A stretch of 64,000 bases of DNA from Latilactobacillus sakei subsp. sakei DSM 20017 = JCM 1157. Lineage in GTDB: Bacteria > Bacillota > Bacilli > Lactobacillales > Lactobacillaceae. Position numbers and translations under genes: made by a program. The stretch is from NCBI RefSeq assembly GCF_002370355.1, contig NZ_AP017929.1, forward strand, positions 124,001 to 188,000. The letters are read 5' to 3'. The notes beneath the pieces are model-generated. The model ran no database searches. It worked only from the letters and a program-made list of their open reading frames with translations, and was not told where the DNA came from. This document shows positions 24,929-34,969 of this stretch, one piece after another (within the stretch, counting starts at the first letter, position 1; each line of letters opens with the position of its first letter).

Positions 24929-25035
24929 ATGTACTTTCCTCCCTATTTGTTACTCTTTAGGTTACTTGAAAATCAATAAAATACAAGGGGTTGATTGCTT
25001 GAAATTTAAAAAGATTTAAAATATCAGCACTCACT

Positions 25036-25072
25036 AAAAAGAACCAAGTCGGCATAGCCAACTTGGTTCCAA
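25036..25072 (-). terminator. Rho-independent terminator after trpS
   Basis: The stem GAACCAAGT.GGC/GCC.ACTTGGTTC is followed by five Ts on the minus strand. Confidence 0.85.
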
Positions 25073-25081
25073 ATGGATGAT

Positions 25082-26116
<1,035 letters not shown>

Positions 26117-26128
26117 TTACTTATCAAC

Positions 26129-26362
26129 TAAAAAAAGCGTCCTAATTGTTGTTCACAATTAGGACGCTTAGACGTGGTACCACCTAAATTGCACGAAAAA
26201 ATCGTGCCACTTATGCGATAAGGGCGCTACCCGAACTAGCTTATCACCAGCTCCCGATTAAAGGGCCATTCACAACTTGCTTTTGACGACTTCTCAGTAC
26301 CGCCGCTTCCTGTGCAAAAAGTTAAAGTTGCTACTTATCCTTCACTCTGTTTGTTGAATTAC
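26129..26362 (-). promoter_or_regulatory. Tryptophan T-box leader of trpS
   Basis: The minus-strand leader contains the T-box core GGTGGTACCACG (26172-26184). A perfect terminator hairpin follows (AAGCGTCCTAATTGT/ACAATTAGGACGCTT, 26130-26169, with a T-run). Upstream Stem I sequence contains a GAA-TGG segment (26266-26268), consistent with a Trp (UGG) specifier. Uncharged tRNA-Trp would favour the antiterminator and transcription of trpS. Confidence 0.92.
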
Positions 26363-26366
26363 TGTC

Positions 26367-26395
26367 ATACTAACGGATTTTAAAATGAATGTCAA
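26367..26395 (-). promoter_or_regulatory. Promoter of trpS
   Basis: A perfect -35 TTGACA, a 17-bp spacer and TAGTAT lie just upstream of the T-box leader. Confidence 0.8.
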
Positions 26396-26454
26396 ACGGT
26401 CGCTTTTTTCCATTAACACGACTATAATATAACAACTAACATCTGGAGGTCGCC

Positions 26455-28752
26455 ATGCTACAAGAAGAAACGCAACAACAAGAACAAGCTCGTGTTGATT
26501 TAACGGTTGACCAAGTCAATCAACGGCTAACGGTTATCAACCAACAATTGGACAACGCCTATAATGAAACTAAAGATATTGAGCAACGTTACGGTGATAC
26601 TACCAAGGTTAACATTACCGAAGTTGATGACCGGATGGAAACCAATGCCGCTGTCCAACAGCAAAAGCAACTGGTCGCAGCTGCCGTTGAAAACGAGAAA
26701 CTCCTAACGACACAACAAAAACGACTAACGGATTTAGTTGACTCCCCCTATTTTGGTCGGATTGATATCAATGAAGACGGTGAAGAAGAATCACTCTACA
26801 TCGGAACCGCCACTTTTATCAACGAACAAGACCAATTTTTAGTTTATGATTGGCGAGCACCCATCGCTAGTATCTATTATAATGGCACACTGGGAACCGT
26901 CAGTTACGATACGCCCAACGGCCCCGTTAAAGTTGACTTAACTTTAAAACGGCAGTTCAAGATTAAAAACGGTCAGATTGAACACCTCTTTGATACAAAC
27001 GAAACGGTTGGTGACGAACTCCTGCAAGCCGTCCTCGGCCAACAAAGCGACGAATATATGCAAAATATTGTCGCAACAATTCAAAAAGAACAAAACGATA
27101 TTATTCGTGATACGACTGCCGATTTACTAATCGTTCAAGGCGTCGCCGGTAGTGGTAAGACTTCTGCGGTTTTACAACGGATTGCCTTCTTACTCTATCA
27201 CAGTCGTAGCAACTTAGAAGCCGACCAGATGGTTCTTTTTTCACCTAACCGTTTATTCAGCCATTACATTTCTGACGTTCTCCCCAGCTTAGGCGAGAAA
27301 AACATGCGCCAAGTGACAATGGCTGAGTTTTTAAGCCACCGTTTCTCGGGACTCCAAGTTGAAACACTCTTCGACCGCTTTGAAAAAGATCAAGCAAGTT
27401 TCCCAGAAATGACCCAAGCAATGCGTCGCTTTAAGGAAAGTGCGCCCTTTATGCAACAAATTGCGGCCTACGTTAAACAGGTTTCTACACAACCGCTTGC
27501 CTTCAATGACCTCTACTTTGAAGATCGGCCTTTCTTCACAAAAGCGCAAATCAATAAAATCTATCTCGACCTTCCACATAACATGCGTCCTGGTGATAAA
27601 TTTATTGCTACTAAGAACACCTTAATTAAGCGGCTCAAACGCCAGATCAATTTAGAAGTGCACCTTGATTGGGTCGCTGAAAAAATTGATACCTTATCCG
27701 ATGATGACTACCGCGCCATTGTCGGTGATCGCGAATTTGATTCCGGCGATTTAGAGCAAGCTTTTATTGCCCGGGAAATTGTTCAAAATTATTTTGCTGA
27801 TTTATACGATGCTATTTATAACGATTACTTCTTGGATGTGTATACTGAATATCAAAACTTCTTACGAACAGCCTGTCCTGAGACAATCCCGTCCGCCGTT
27901 TGGGCTGCAATGATTGAAACAGTTGCCCAAAATAATGAACGCCATCTCGTTGGTTTGAGTGACGCAGCCCCTATTTTATATCTTCGTGACTTATTAACCG
28001 ATAGTGGTCAAAATCACAGTATTCAGTACTTATTCATCGATGAAATGCAAGATTATAGCATTGCGCAATTTGTCTATCTCCAGCATGCTTTTCCCAACGC
28101 TAAATTCACGATTCTTGGCGATTACGCACAAGATGTTTTTACCGCTACTTACCAAGCCGGTAATTTCATCGAGCGCCTCTGTGCGGCTTTTCCAAAACTA
28201 AAAACTAACCAAATCAGTTTGACGAAGAGTTATCGCGCGACTGCCCCAATCACGAATTTTGCAAAGGCCCTACTGCCTAAAGAAACAGCCTTGCAGGCCT
28301 TTAGTCGTGACGGTCGGCTTCCCCGCGTTATCACGGCCACCAAAGCTGCTAGTTTAAATGCCTTGACGCAGGAAATTTTCCACCTGCAAAAGCGGCATGC
28401 AACCATCGCCATTTTAACCAAGGATCAACAAACAGCGCGCCAACTTTTCGCCAGCCTCACCCCCGATGATCAGGTAACGCTCATCTCCGAGACCACCCGC
28501 TCATTGCCAAAAGGCGTCTTGGTATTACCGCTATACCTCGCTAAAGGGCTTGAATTCGATGCCGTCATTGGCTACGATATTTCAGCAACAACCTTCGGCC
28601 AAGCAAGCGACGTTGACTTACTCTATACATTGATGACGCGTGCAATGCATGACTTAACTTTGTTAGGGATTGACACCCTCAGCCCGCTAATTGCTGATTT
28701 AGATCATCAATACTATCAGAACGTTACAACAACCAAGGAAACGATTGCCTAA
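26455..28752 (+). CDS. helD: HelD-like RNA polymerase recycling ATPase (UvrD/Rep fold)
   Basis: The 765-residue protein has an N-terminal coiled coil (about residues 1-95) that in HelD inserts into the RNA polymerase channel. The 1A domain has Walker A GVAGSGKTSA near residues 228-237. A divergent insertion and the 2A domain with LFIDEMQDYS (Walker B) and TKSYRAT follow. Architecture and length fit HelD, which frees stalled RNA polymerase from DNA. GGAGG precedes the ATG. It is transcribed alone and ends in a hairpin overlapping its stop codon. Confidence 0.92.
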   Translation: MLQEETQQQEQARVDLTVDQVNQRLTVINQQLDNAYNETKDIEQRYGDTTKVNITEVDDRMETNAAVQQQKQLVAAAVENEKLLTTQQKRLTDLVDSPYFGRIDINEDGEEESLYIGTATFINEQDQFLVYDWRAPIASIYYNGTLGTVSYDTPNGPVKVDLTLKRQFKIKNGQIEHLFDTNETVGDELLQAVLGQQSDEYMQNIVATIQKEQNDIIRDTTADLLIVQGVAGSGKTSAVLQRIAFLLYHSRSNLEADQMVLFSPNRLFSHYISDVLPSLGEKNMRQVTMAEFLSHRFSGLQVETLFDRFEKDQASFPEMTQAMRRFKESAPFMQQIAAYVKQVSTQPLAFNDLYFEDRPFFTKAQINKIYLDLPHNMRPGDKFIATKNTLIKRLKRQINLEVHLDWVAEKIDTLSDDDYRAIVGDREFDSGDLEQAFIAREIVQNYFADLYDAIYNDYFLDVYTEYQNFLRTACPETIPSAVWAAMIETVAQNNERHLVGLSDAAPILYLRDLLTDSGQNHSIQYLFIDEMQDYSIAQFVYLQHAFPNAKFTILGDYAQDVFTATYQAGNFIERLCAAFPKLKTNQISLTKSYRATAPITNFAKALLPKETALQAFSRDGRLPRVITATKAASLNALTQEIFHLQKRHATIAILTKDQQTARQLFASLTPDDQVTLISETTRSLPKGVLVLPLYLAKGLEFDAVIGYDISATTFGQASDVDLLYTLMTRAMHDLTLLGIDTLSPLIADLDHQYYQNVTTTKETIA

Positions 28753-28767
28753 TCGTTTCCTTTTTTT
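28735..28767 (+). terminator. Rho-independent terminator overlapping the end of helD
   Basis: The stem GGAAACGATT/AATCGTTTCC includes the last helD codons and stop and is followed by seven Ts. Confidence 0.8.
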
Positions 28768-28772
28768 GTCCA

Positions 28773-28806
28773 AAAAAAGACCGTTGCACACTTGCAACAG
28801 TCTTTA
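28773..28806 (-). terminator. Rho-independent terminator of the tRNA-Thr gene
   Basis: The stem AAAGAC.GTTGCA/TGCAAC.GTCTTT is followed by a T-run on the minus strand, 17 nt after the tRNA. Confidence 0.75.
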
Positions 28807-28822
28807 CTCTAAAATATTATTA

Positions 28823-28895
28823 AGCTGTTTATCGGATTTGAACCGACGACCCCCACCTTACCATGGTGATGCTCTACCTACTGAGCTAAAACAGC
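28823..28895 (-). tRNA. tRNA-Thr (anticodon GGT)
   Basis: The minus strand folds as a cloverleaf. The acceptor arms are GCTGTTT/AAACAGC. The D-arm is GCTCAGTAGGTAGAGC. The anticodon stem CACC/GGTG has the loop ATGGTAA (anticodon GGT). The T-arm contains GGTTCAAATCC. No CCA is encoded. It stands alone between helD and the HAD phosphatase. Confidence 0.95.
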
Positions 28896-28959
28896 ATAAT
28901 CACGGCTAATTAATGACCGTGATATAAGTATATCGAAAAATAAAAAGCGGGTCAAGTCC

Positions 28960-29802
28960 CTAAAGACCAACTTCTGAATCTGATAATGATAGCTCAAAAT
29001 GTTGTTGTAAAAACTTGGCAACACCGTCATTCACATTGGTTTCCGTCACATAATTTGCGACCGCTTTGACTTCAGGCAAAGCATTCCCCATGGCAACACT
29101 ATACTTAGCAGCTCGCAACATGCCAAGGTCATTTTGACCGTCCCCAAAAACAAAAGTATGATCTGCATCAATCCCATGTAAGGTTTGAATTTGGCGAATC
29201 GCCGTCGCTTTATCGATTCCCTTGGGAATTAATTCGATATTATCCGGACCAGATGATGATAAACTCATTACATCTTGCTCAGCAAGGCGTTGCTTAACTG
29301 TAGCCAATAGTGCCGGTGCACCTTGGCAAACAATGATGCCGTTAATAATTTGATCACTCATTGCCAGCAAACTATCTAGATCAGCGACCGAATCATAGTT
29401 AATTTCAGCCCCCATACTAGTGAGATTCCCCGCATCGCGTGCGACGAACCGTGGGATTTCACGCGTATAATAGGCCGCATCAGTTGTAAAAAAGTGAGCT
29501 GATAATCTGGAATCTGATTGCGTGATTTCATAAGCCGCTTTTAAGGCCGCGCGACCTAAATGATGTTGAACGCTTCCCTGTTCATTTTCGAAAACAGCAC
29601 CATTAGAAGCGATGATCCGCGCTTCATCATTAATTTGACGTGCAATTACTTTACCAAGATTATACATGCGCCCTGTCGCAATATAAAAAATCACATCACG
29701 CTGCTGTAAAGTTCGAATAACCCGTTTGGTAAATGGCGTTACAATTTGGTGATCAATCACTAAAGTCCCATCAATATCTGAAAAAACTAAGTAAGGTTCC
29801 AT
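28960..29802 (-). CDS. Cof-type HAD-IIB phosphatase
   Basis: This 280-residue protein has the HAD motifs I FSDIDGTLV (residues 7-15), II TGR, III with the lysine in GIDKATAI, and IV FGDGQNDLGML. A C2B cap domain lies between motifs II and III. These are typical of the Cof subfamily, which dephosphorylates sugar phosphates or flavin nucleotides. The specific substrate is unknown. AAAGGAG precedes the start. Confidence 0.9.
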   Translation of the reverse strand: MEPYLVFSDIDGTLVIDHQIVTPFTKRVIRTLQQRDVIFYIATGRMYNLGKVIARQINDEARIIASNGAVFENEQGSVQHHLGRAALKAAYEITQSDSRLSAHFFTTDAAYYTREIPRFVARDAGNLTSMGAEINYDSVADLDSLLAMSDQIINGIIVCQGAPALLATVKQRLAEQDVMSLSSSGPDNIELIPKGIDKATAIRQIQTLHGIDADHTFVFGDGQNDLGMLRAAKYSVAMGNALPEVKAVANYVTETNVNDGVAKFLQQHFELSLSDSEVGL

Positions 29803-29998
29803 AATAACTCCTTTTAGTCGTAATTGTAATCGCTAACATAACTCTATTTTAGCCCATTTACTTTAGGAATTAAATAGCAATTAACAATTGTGTCCCCGAT
29901 TTATTTTCTTTTTACTTGGTTATGGCTTGCTATTTAAGGTGACATAGTTTATTATCACCTTATTTGGTAATTTTATTATGTCTAAAGGAGTTTTTACG

Positions 29999-30214
29999 AT
30001 GGATAAAGAAAATCTCAATATCGGTGATCTCGTCACTGGTAAAGTCAACGAAGATCTAGAGTCAGCTTTTACAGGAACTGTCGAAAAGGTATACGAAAAC
30101 TCAGCTTTAGTCACAATTACGGATTTCGACGCCGTTGATAAAGCTAACGTTTCAGAATTAAACAACAAGATTGTTGTTAATCTTAAACAATTGAAAGCCG
30201 CTAAAACAAAATAG
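29999..30214 (+). CDS. DUF2187 family small protein (YkvS-like)
   Basis: This 71-residue protein has a KOW/SH3-like beta-rich layout: NIGDLVTGKV, GTVEKVYENSALVTI, and a C-terminal IVVNLKQLK. It fits the DUF2187 family of Bacillota, whose function is unknown. The start at 29999 has AAAGGAG 8 nt upstream. An in-frame ATG 21 bp earlier lies before that site and is not used. It is monocistronic with a strong terminator. Confidence 0.85.
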   Translation: MDKENLNIGDLVTGKVNEDLESAFTGTVEKVYENSALVTITDFDAVDKANVSELNNKIVVNLKQLKAAKTK

Positions 30215-30218
30215 TATC

Positions 30219-30265
30219 AAAAGAGCCGTTTCAACAATTAATCTTGTTGAAACGGCTCTTTTTTT
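30219..30265 (+). terminator. Rho-independent terminator after the DUF2187 gene (probably bidirectional)
   Basis: A long perfect stem AAGAGCCGTTTCAACAA/TTGTTGAAACGGCTCTT is followed by eight Ts. It also lies at the end of the converging yitT-like gene. Confidence 0.9.
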
Positions 30266-31115
30266 ATTCATTACTTTCAAAACGACCCCATAAGTTCATC
30301 GTCGATTGAATATTAACAAACGCATTTGGATCTGCATCTTGAACGACTAATTTCAAAGCCGTTAAATCATATTTAGAAACGACCGTCATAATCACAGATG
30401 TCTCCTGATTCGTATATAGGCCCGTCCCATCTAATTCGGTCGCACCATGGATAAATTCGCGCATTCGCTTCTTTAATGCCTCTGGCTGCTTTGTAAAGAT
30501 CGTTACTGTCACCTTTTGTTGTTGTGTGTAAATATAGTCCATTAACAGGCTCGATACGAAGATTTCAACGATACTATATAAAGCAGCACCCCAACCAAAG
30601 AAAATGCCGGCAGCGAGGATAATCATGCCGTTAATGACGTTATTCACAACACCGACCCGTTTACCTGTCAATCGACCGACAAGCGTTACAATGACATCTG
30701 TTCCCCCAGTTGAAAAACCAGCTCTAAAACAAAGACCAACACCAAGGCCAATTAATGCCCCGCCAAACAGAGCACCCGCAAAGCGTTCCGTTAAAATAGG
30801 TTGAACTGGTACTGGAATGATTTTTAGAAAAATGACACTTGTAAAAACCGCAACAATACTGAAAATTGCATATTGATGATTGATTTTAAACCATGCCAAT
30901 ACTAACAGCGGCACATTCAGGATAAACACTAAGGCCGCCACACTCAAAGAACCACCAAGGTGTGACACTAGCGCTGTTAATAATTGTGCAACCCCCGTCA
31001 CACCACTTGAATACGTCTTAGCAGGAATCAAGAATAGATTCACACTGACCGCTGCTAAAAAGCCATACACCATTGCGATTACAATCCGCTTGGAACTCAT
31101 TTTTAAATCAGTCAT
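30264..31115 (-). CDS. YitT family membrane protein
   Basis: The protein of about 283 residues has five to six N-terminal transmembrane helices (YitT_membrane). It has the family motifs SSGVTGVAQLL, GLGVGLCFRAGFSTGGTDVI and NNVINGMII. A C-terminal soluble DUF2179 domain follows, starting near TVTIFTKQPEALKKRM. The function is unestablished, although the fold is related to small-molecule binding PII-like domains. The start is set at MTDLKM, with GGAGG 8 nt upstream. The longer start lies inside that site. Confidence 0.9.
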   Translation of the reverse strand: MTDLKMSSKRIVIAMVYGFLAAVSVNLFLIPAKTYSSGVTGVAQLLTALVSHLGGSLSVAALVFILNVPLLVLAWFKINHQYAIFSIVAVFTSVIFLKIIPVPVQPILTERFAGALFGGALIGLGVGLCFRAGFSTGGTDVIVTLVGRLTGKRVGVVNNVINGMIILAAGIFFGWGAALYSIVEIFVSSLLMDYIYTQQQKVTVTIFTKQPEALKKRMREFIHGATELDGTGLYTNQETSVIMTVVSKYDLTALKLVVQDADPNAFVNIQSTMNLWGRFESNE

Positions 31116-31131
31116 TCTCAGCACCTCCATC

Positions 31132-31166
31132 AAAAAAAGTCACACTCCCCCCTTGGAAGTGTGACA
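31132..31166 (-). terminator. Rho-independent terminator after the C69 dipeptidase gene
   Basis: The stem GTCACACTTCC/GGAGTGTGAC is followed by seven Ts on the minus strand. It ends the serine/peptide operon and separates it from yitT. Confidence 0.88.
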
Positions 31167-31189
31167 AATTAATTAAAAGTCCGATTTTC

Positions 31190-32611
31190 TTAAAGATTCT
31201 TATCCATTACAAAGGTCAACTTAGACAATTGTGTACCTTCTGTGACTAACTGTGCTAACAAATCAGTTGTTGCTTCATTATAATGCGTTGCAATCTCATG
31301 ATTTTGAGCTGTCAAAAAGGCTACGGCGTCAGTTTGATTTTCAATTGCTTTATCAGTTGCAGCAATCATAGTTCTTGCCCATTCTGATAATGCTTTTTGA
31401 TAATCGATATCAGCTTGTTTAAACGCACCATAATGCGATTCAACAATCATTGCTAATGCTTCATGTAACCAATAAGCATTCTTTAAGGTCATCTTTTCTG
31501 GCAATTCACGATAAGTTTCATCCGTATCATTTGCATTCGTAAAGAAAGGTACGTGAGGGCAGAATGTCGGTACACCAAAACCTAACCATTGAACACCTTT
31601 CACCGCATCAGGCACATTATTTCTAATCTGACAAATATGGGAATTTTGTGTCCGTGAAAGCGAAATTGCACGATAAGTCGTCTTTTGTTCTTCCGTCCCA
31701 TTACCAAGTGGATCGTATTCTGTTTCGTTATAATGTGATTTTAACACATATTGAACATCTTCCACACTTAATTTGCGGTTTGCTTTCCGGATAAATGGTA
31801 AATCACTTGATTCTGGTTCTTGTTTGATTTCTGGATTGAGATAACGTTGTGCGTACCAAACACGTGGTGTGTTATAGTGACGGTCTTTTTCCGTATCTGT
31901 CCCAAAAATTTTCCGGAAATTCCATTCTGTTTCACTTGGGTTCAAGTGATTTTCACTAACAAATTCTTGAATGCCTTCTGACCACATGTAGTTATCAGGG
32001 TCATTAAAATCAATATTTTCAATTGCAACTTGGTTTGCTGCAACTGCGTAACAGTCGTCTGGAATCTTAACAGCTACCCAGTGGTGACCTGTCACAATTT
32101 CTTGATACCAAACTTCATTTTCGTCACTGTATTGAACACCATTACCTTCGGCTGAGCCGTATTTCGTAACGATATCGCCCATCAATTTAACCCCTTCACG
32201 TGCTGAGTTAATGTATGGTAATACGAGTGAACACATTGAGTCTTCTGCTAAACCATTCTTAATCAACGGATCGTATGCTAAAACCCGTTCGTTAGCGTAG
32301 ACACTTTCCGTTGCAGAAAGTGCGACGTTTTTTTCGTTAATGCCGTCTTCTTCATTCAAACCATCACTTAAATCACCATTAGGGGTAGAAGTATAACGAT
32401 AACCTTCTTCTGGTAATGGCATGGTTAACCCGTTATATTTAGAAACATATGTTTCATGCCGATTGTGCACTGCTGGTTGTACGAAGAAACGTTTAGGGTG
32501 GATCGCATAAAAGCGATCTTCATTACGCGAAATCATCGTAGAGCCATCAATTGACGCATTCTTGCCCACCATCATTGAAGTACATGCGGATAACTCGATT
32601 CTGTCTGTCAT
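31190..32611 (-). CDS. pepD: C69 family dipeptidase
   Basis: This 473-residue Ntn-hydrolase cleaves a broad range of dipeptides. The nucleophile is Cys10 in ACTSMMVGKNAS; in the family it becomes the N-terminus after processing. DGSTMISRNED, GWxxP-like regions and length match lactobacillar PepD (dipeptidase A). AAGGAG lies before the ATG. It is the last gene of the sdaAB-sdaAA-OPT-pqqD operon and would hydrolyse dipeptides produced from peptides imported by the OPT transporter. Confidence 0.93.
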   Translation of the reverse strand: MTDRIELSACTSMMVGKNASIDGSTMISRNEDRFYAIHPKRFFVQPAVHNRHETYVSKYNGLTMPLPEEGYRYTSTPNGDLSDGLNEEDGINEKNVALSATESVYANERVLAYDPLIKNGLAEDSMCSLVLPYINSAREGVKLMGDIVTKYGSAEGNGVQYSDENEVWYQEIVTGHHWVAVKIPDDCYAVAANQVAIENIDFNDPDNYMWSEGIQEFVSENHLNPSETEWNFRKIFGTDTEKDRHYNTPRVWYAQRYLNPEIKQEPESSDLPFIRKANRKLSVEDVQYVLKSHYNETEYDPLGNGTEEQKTTYRAISLSRTQNSHICQIRNNVPDAVKGVQWLGFGVPTFCPHVPFFTNANDTDETYRELPEKMTLKNAYWLHEALAMIVESHYGAFKQADIDYQKALSEWARTMIAATDKAIENQTDAVAFLTAQNHEIATHYNEATTDLLAQLVTEGTQLSKLTFVMDKNL

Positions 32612-32668
32612 TTGAAAAACTCCTTCATCTATAAGCTATTTTAATCATGATTCACAACTTTAATTAAC

Positions 32669-33022
32669 TCAATCCGTCACACGTTTGATTAAATGTTCAG
32701 TTTGTTCTAAATGATTTAAATAAACGAGTAATCGTTCATATAGATAGTCGTTTGTTTCATCATATTCGGCTGCGAGTGCTTGGCCAATCTGATAAACACT
32801 CCGCTGACCATTAACGTGTCTAAATACGAAACTACCATAATCATCCAGCGTCAATTTTGATTCAGCTGGAATTCTGATGTGTAACCGTCTAAAGAATCGT
32901 TGAATCCAATGATCCTGAGGACGAATAATAGTTACCTGTCCCGCTTTTAATTGAAACTTAACTTCTGGTACTTTAGCAAAGATTAGTTGATTTAAATCAA
33001 CCTCAGCCTTTTGCTTCCTCAT
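32669..33022 (-). CDS. Standalone PqqD-like protein
   Basis: This 117-residue protein has a C-terminal winged-helix PqqD-type domain (about residues 55-115: LTLDDYGSFVFRHVNGQRSVYQIGQAL...). An N-terminal stretch of about 50 residues contains VPEVKF and a basic region. PqqD domains usually bind peptides for RiPP maturases, but no radical SAM enzyme or precursor gene is nearby. The gene overlaps the end of the OPT transporter gene by 20 bp and precedes the dipeptidase, so a role connected with peptide transport or processing is inferred. Confidence 0.8.
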   Translation of the reverse strand: MRKQKAEVDLNQLIFAKVPEVKFQLKAGQVTIIRPQDHWIQRFFRRLHIRIPAESKLTLDDYGSFVFRHVNGQRSVYQIGQALAAEYDETNDYLYERLLVYLNHLEQTEHLIKRVTD

Positions 33023-34940
33023 CTTCGCTATCTCCTCCTTTTTTGATCATCATCAATGGTGCTGCAATCGCAACAATCATGACAACTAAGAGAATCAATG
33101 CCATTTCATTACTGCTTGCAAACCCTGAAATCACGCGGTCTTTTAGAACACCTGTGACATGGAGGATAATCCCGATTAAGCCGATAATTGAACCACCAGC
33201 GATTAACCCTGAAGATAAACTAATCCCACTTTGGATTCGGTTATTCTTAACAGCTTCATCACCAGTAACTTTATCGATGAACACTTTAATTAAAGCACCG
33301 ATTAAAATGATTGATGTTGTTGAAATTGGTAAGTAAAAACCAATTGCAACAGTCATAATTGGTAATTCTAAGAAGTATAATACAATGGCCATTGCAACCC
33401 CAACGATAATCATAATCCATGGTAATTCACCAGACATGATCCCTGATGTTAACGTTGCGATTAAGTTAGCTTGTGGCAAACCAAAAGCAGGTGTTGCACT
33501 GTCTGTAACAAATTGTGGTGATAAGATACTGATTGTCCCAATAACAACAACAACACCGATAAATGCTGAAATCATGAAGTATTTCATCATTTCTGATTTA
33601 GAACCACCGATAACATAAGTTACTTTTTGTGATTGCATGTAGCCACCACCAACAGCGATTGCTGTCACAACGAAAGTCCCAAACATTAATAAGATTTGTG
33701 TATGCGCATTGCTTGTCCAACCGAATAAGACGAAGACAACCGTCATAATCACTAATGAAGCAATTGTCATCCCTGATACAGGTAAGTTAGAACAACCAAT
33801 TGTGCCGGCAATTCGAGCTGATACGATAACAAATAATAAACTTAAGATAACAGCTAATAATGCACCGACAATCCCCATCATGAAGTTTTGGGCAATAATA
33901 ATACCAATTACAAAAATCCCAACAGCACCAAGTACAATTGAAACCATGCCAAGTGTGTTTTTATCTTCACCTGTTGTGTTTTTAGCGTTTAATGTCTTCT
34001 TGATTGATGTGACAATTGTTGGGATTAATTTAATGGCACCAATTAAACCACCACAAAGCATCATCCCAGCACCAATATATTTAACGTATGAACTTGCTAA
34101 ATCGTTAACTGTCATTTGGTTAACAGCTAAGCTTGCGTTATTCCAAACGTGAGCGCCGTTGCCAGCCATATCAGTAAAGTAACCGATAAGTGGTGCAATG
34201 GCAAAGTTTGATAATAAAGCACCCGCAAACATTGTTAATGCAACTTCTAACCCAACGATGAACCCAATCCCAGCTAGTAAGGGGTTAACTTCAACGTCTA
34301 ATTTCCATTTATAAAATGATGAGCCAACATAGTTCATCATGTTGTTAACAACACCAAAAACAGAAGTTGTTAACATCGTAATAACGCCACCGATACCAAA
34401 GCCAATTCCCATATATTTCAAAGAATCGCCACCAGTATCAGAAGCAACTAACGCTTCTGAAATCGCCATGGCTTCTGGATAAACCAAGTTACCATGTTCT
34501 TCAACAACTAAGTAGTTATGCACTAATGAAGATGTCCCAATTGAAAAGAGAATTGCTAAAATCCCAACAATTAACCCTTCGATAAAGTTAATATGACCAC
34601 CGATTAAAACAATAGCTGGTAAAACATAGATCATCCCACTGGCGATTGATTCCCCACCACTGGACATCCCTTGCATGATATTTTTACCTAAAATCCCTTT
34701 TGATTTAGCGAAAGCCCCAACTAAACCTGAACCAATAATTGAACCCGGAATCCCGGCCGCAACAGTTAAACCGGCCTTCATTCCTGAATAAGCTGTGGAA
34801 GCTGCGAAAATAATAGCTAATAAGCTCCCCATAATTAAAATGGCTGTATTACCGACTTTCTTATTACCTTGGCTGACATACGGGACATACTTTTCTCCCG
34901 AAACGCCACCGTATGCTGATTTTGAAAGCTTCTTTTGCAT
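33003..34940 (-). CDS. OPT family oligopeptide transporter
   Basis: This 645-residue proton-coupled transporter has about 14-16 hydrophobic helices. It shows OPT motifs such as GMKAGLTVAAGIPGSIIG near the N-terminus, NYLVVEEHGNLVYPEAMAI and LPIMTVAIGFYLPIS. Members take up tri- to hexapeptides or metal-chelate peptides. Its place between serine dehydratase genes and a dipeptidase supports peptides as substrate. AGGAGG precedes the ATG. Confidence 0.93.
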   Translation of the reverse strand: MQKKLSKSAYGGVSGEKYVPYVSQGNKKVGNTAILIMGSLLAIIFAASTAYSGMKAGLTVAAGIPGSIIGSGLVGAFAKSKGILGKNIMQGMSSGGESIASGMIYVLPAIVLIGGHINFIEGLIVGILAILFSIGTSSLVHNYLVVEEHGNLVYPEAMAISEALVASDTGGDSLKYMGIGFGIGGVITMLTTSVFGVVNNMMNYVGSSFYKWKLDVEVNPLLAGIGFIVGLEVALTMFAGALLSNFAIAPLIGYFTDMAGNGAHVWNNASLAVNQMTVNDLASSYVKYIGAGMMLCGGLIGAIKLIPTIVTSIKKTLNAKNTTGEDKNTLGMVSIVLGAVGIFVIGIIIAQNFMMGIVGALLAVILSLLFVIVSARIAGTIGCSNLPVSGMTIASLVIMTVVFVLFGWTSNAHTQILLMFGTFVVTAIAVGGGYMQSQKVTYVIGGSKSEMMKYFMISAFIGVVVVIGTISILSPQFVTDSATPAFGLPQANLIATLTSGIMSGELPWIMIIVGVAMAIVLYFLELPIMTVAIGFYLPISTTSIILIGALIKVFIDKVTGDEAVKNNRIQSGISLSSGLIAGGSIIGLIGIILHVTGVLKDRVISGFASSNEMALILLVVMIVAIAAPLMMIKKGGDSEDEEAKG

Positions 34941-34969
34941 CGAATTTCCTCCTAAAATAGCAAAGCTAT

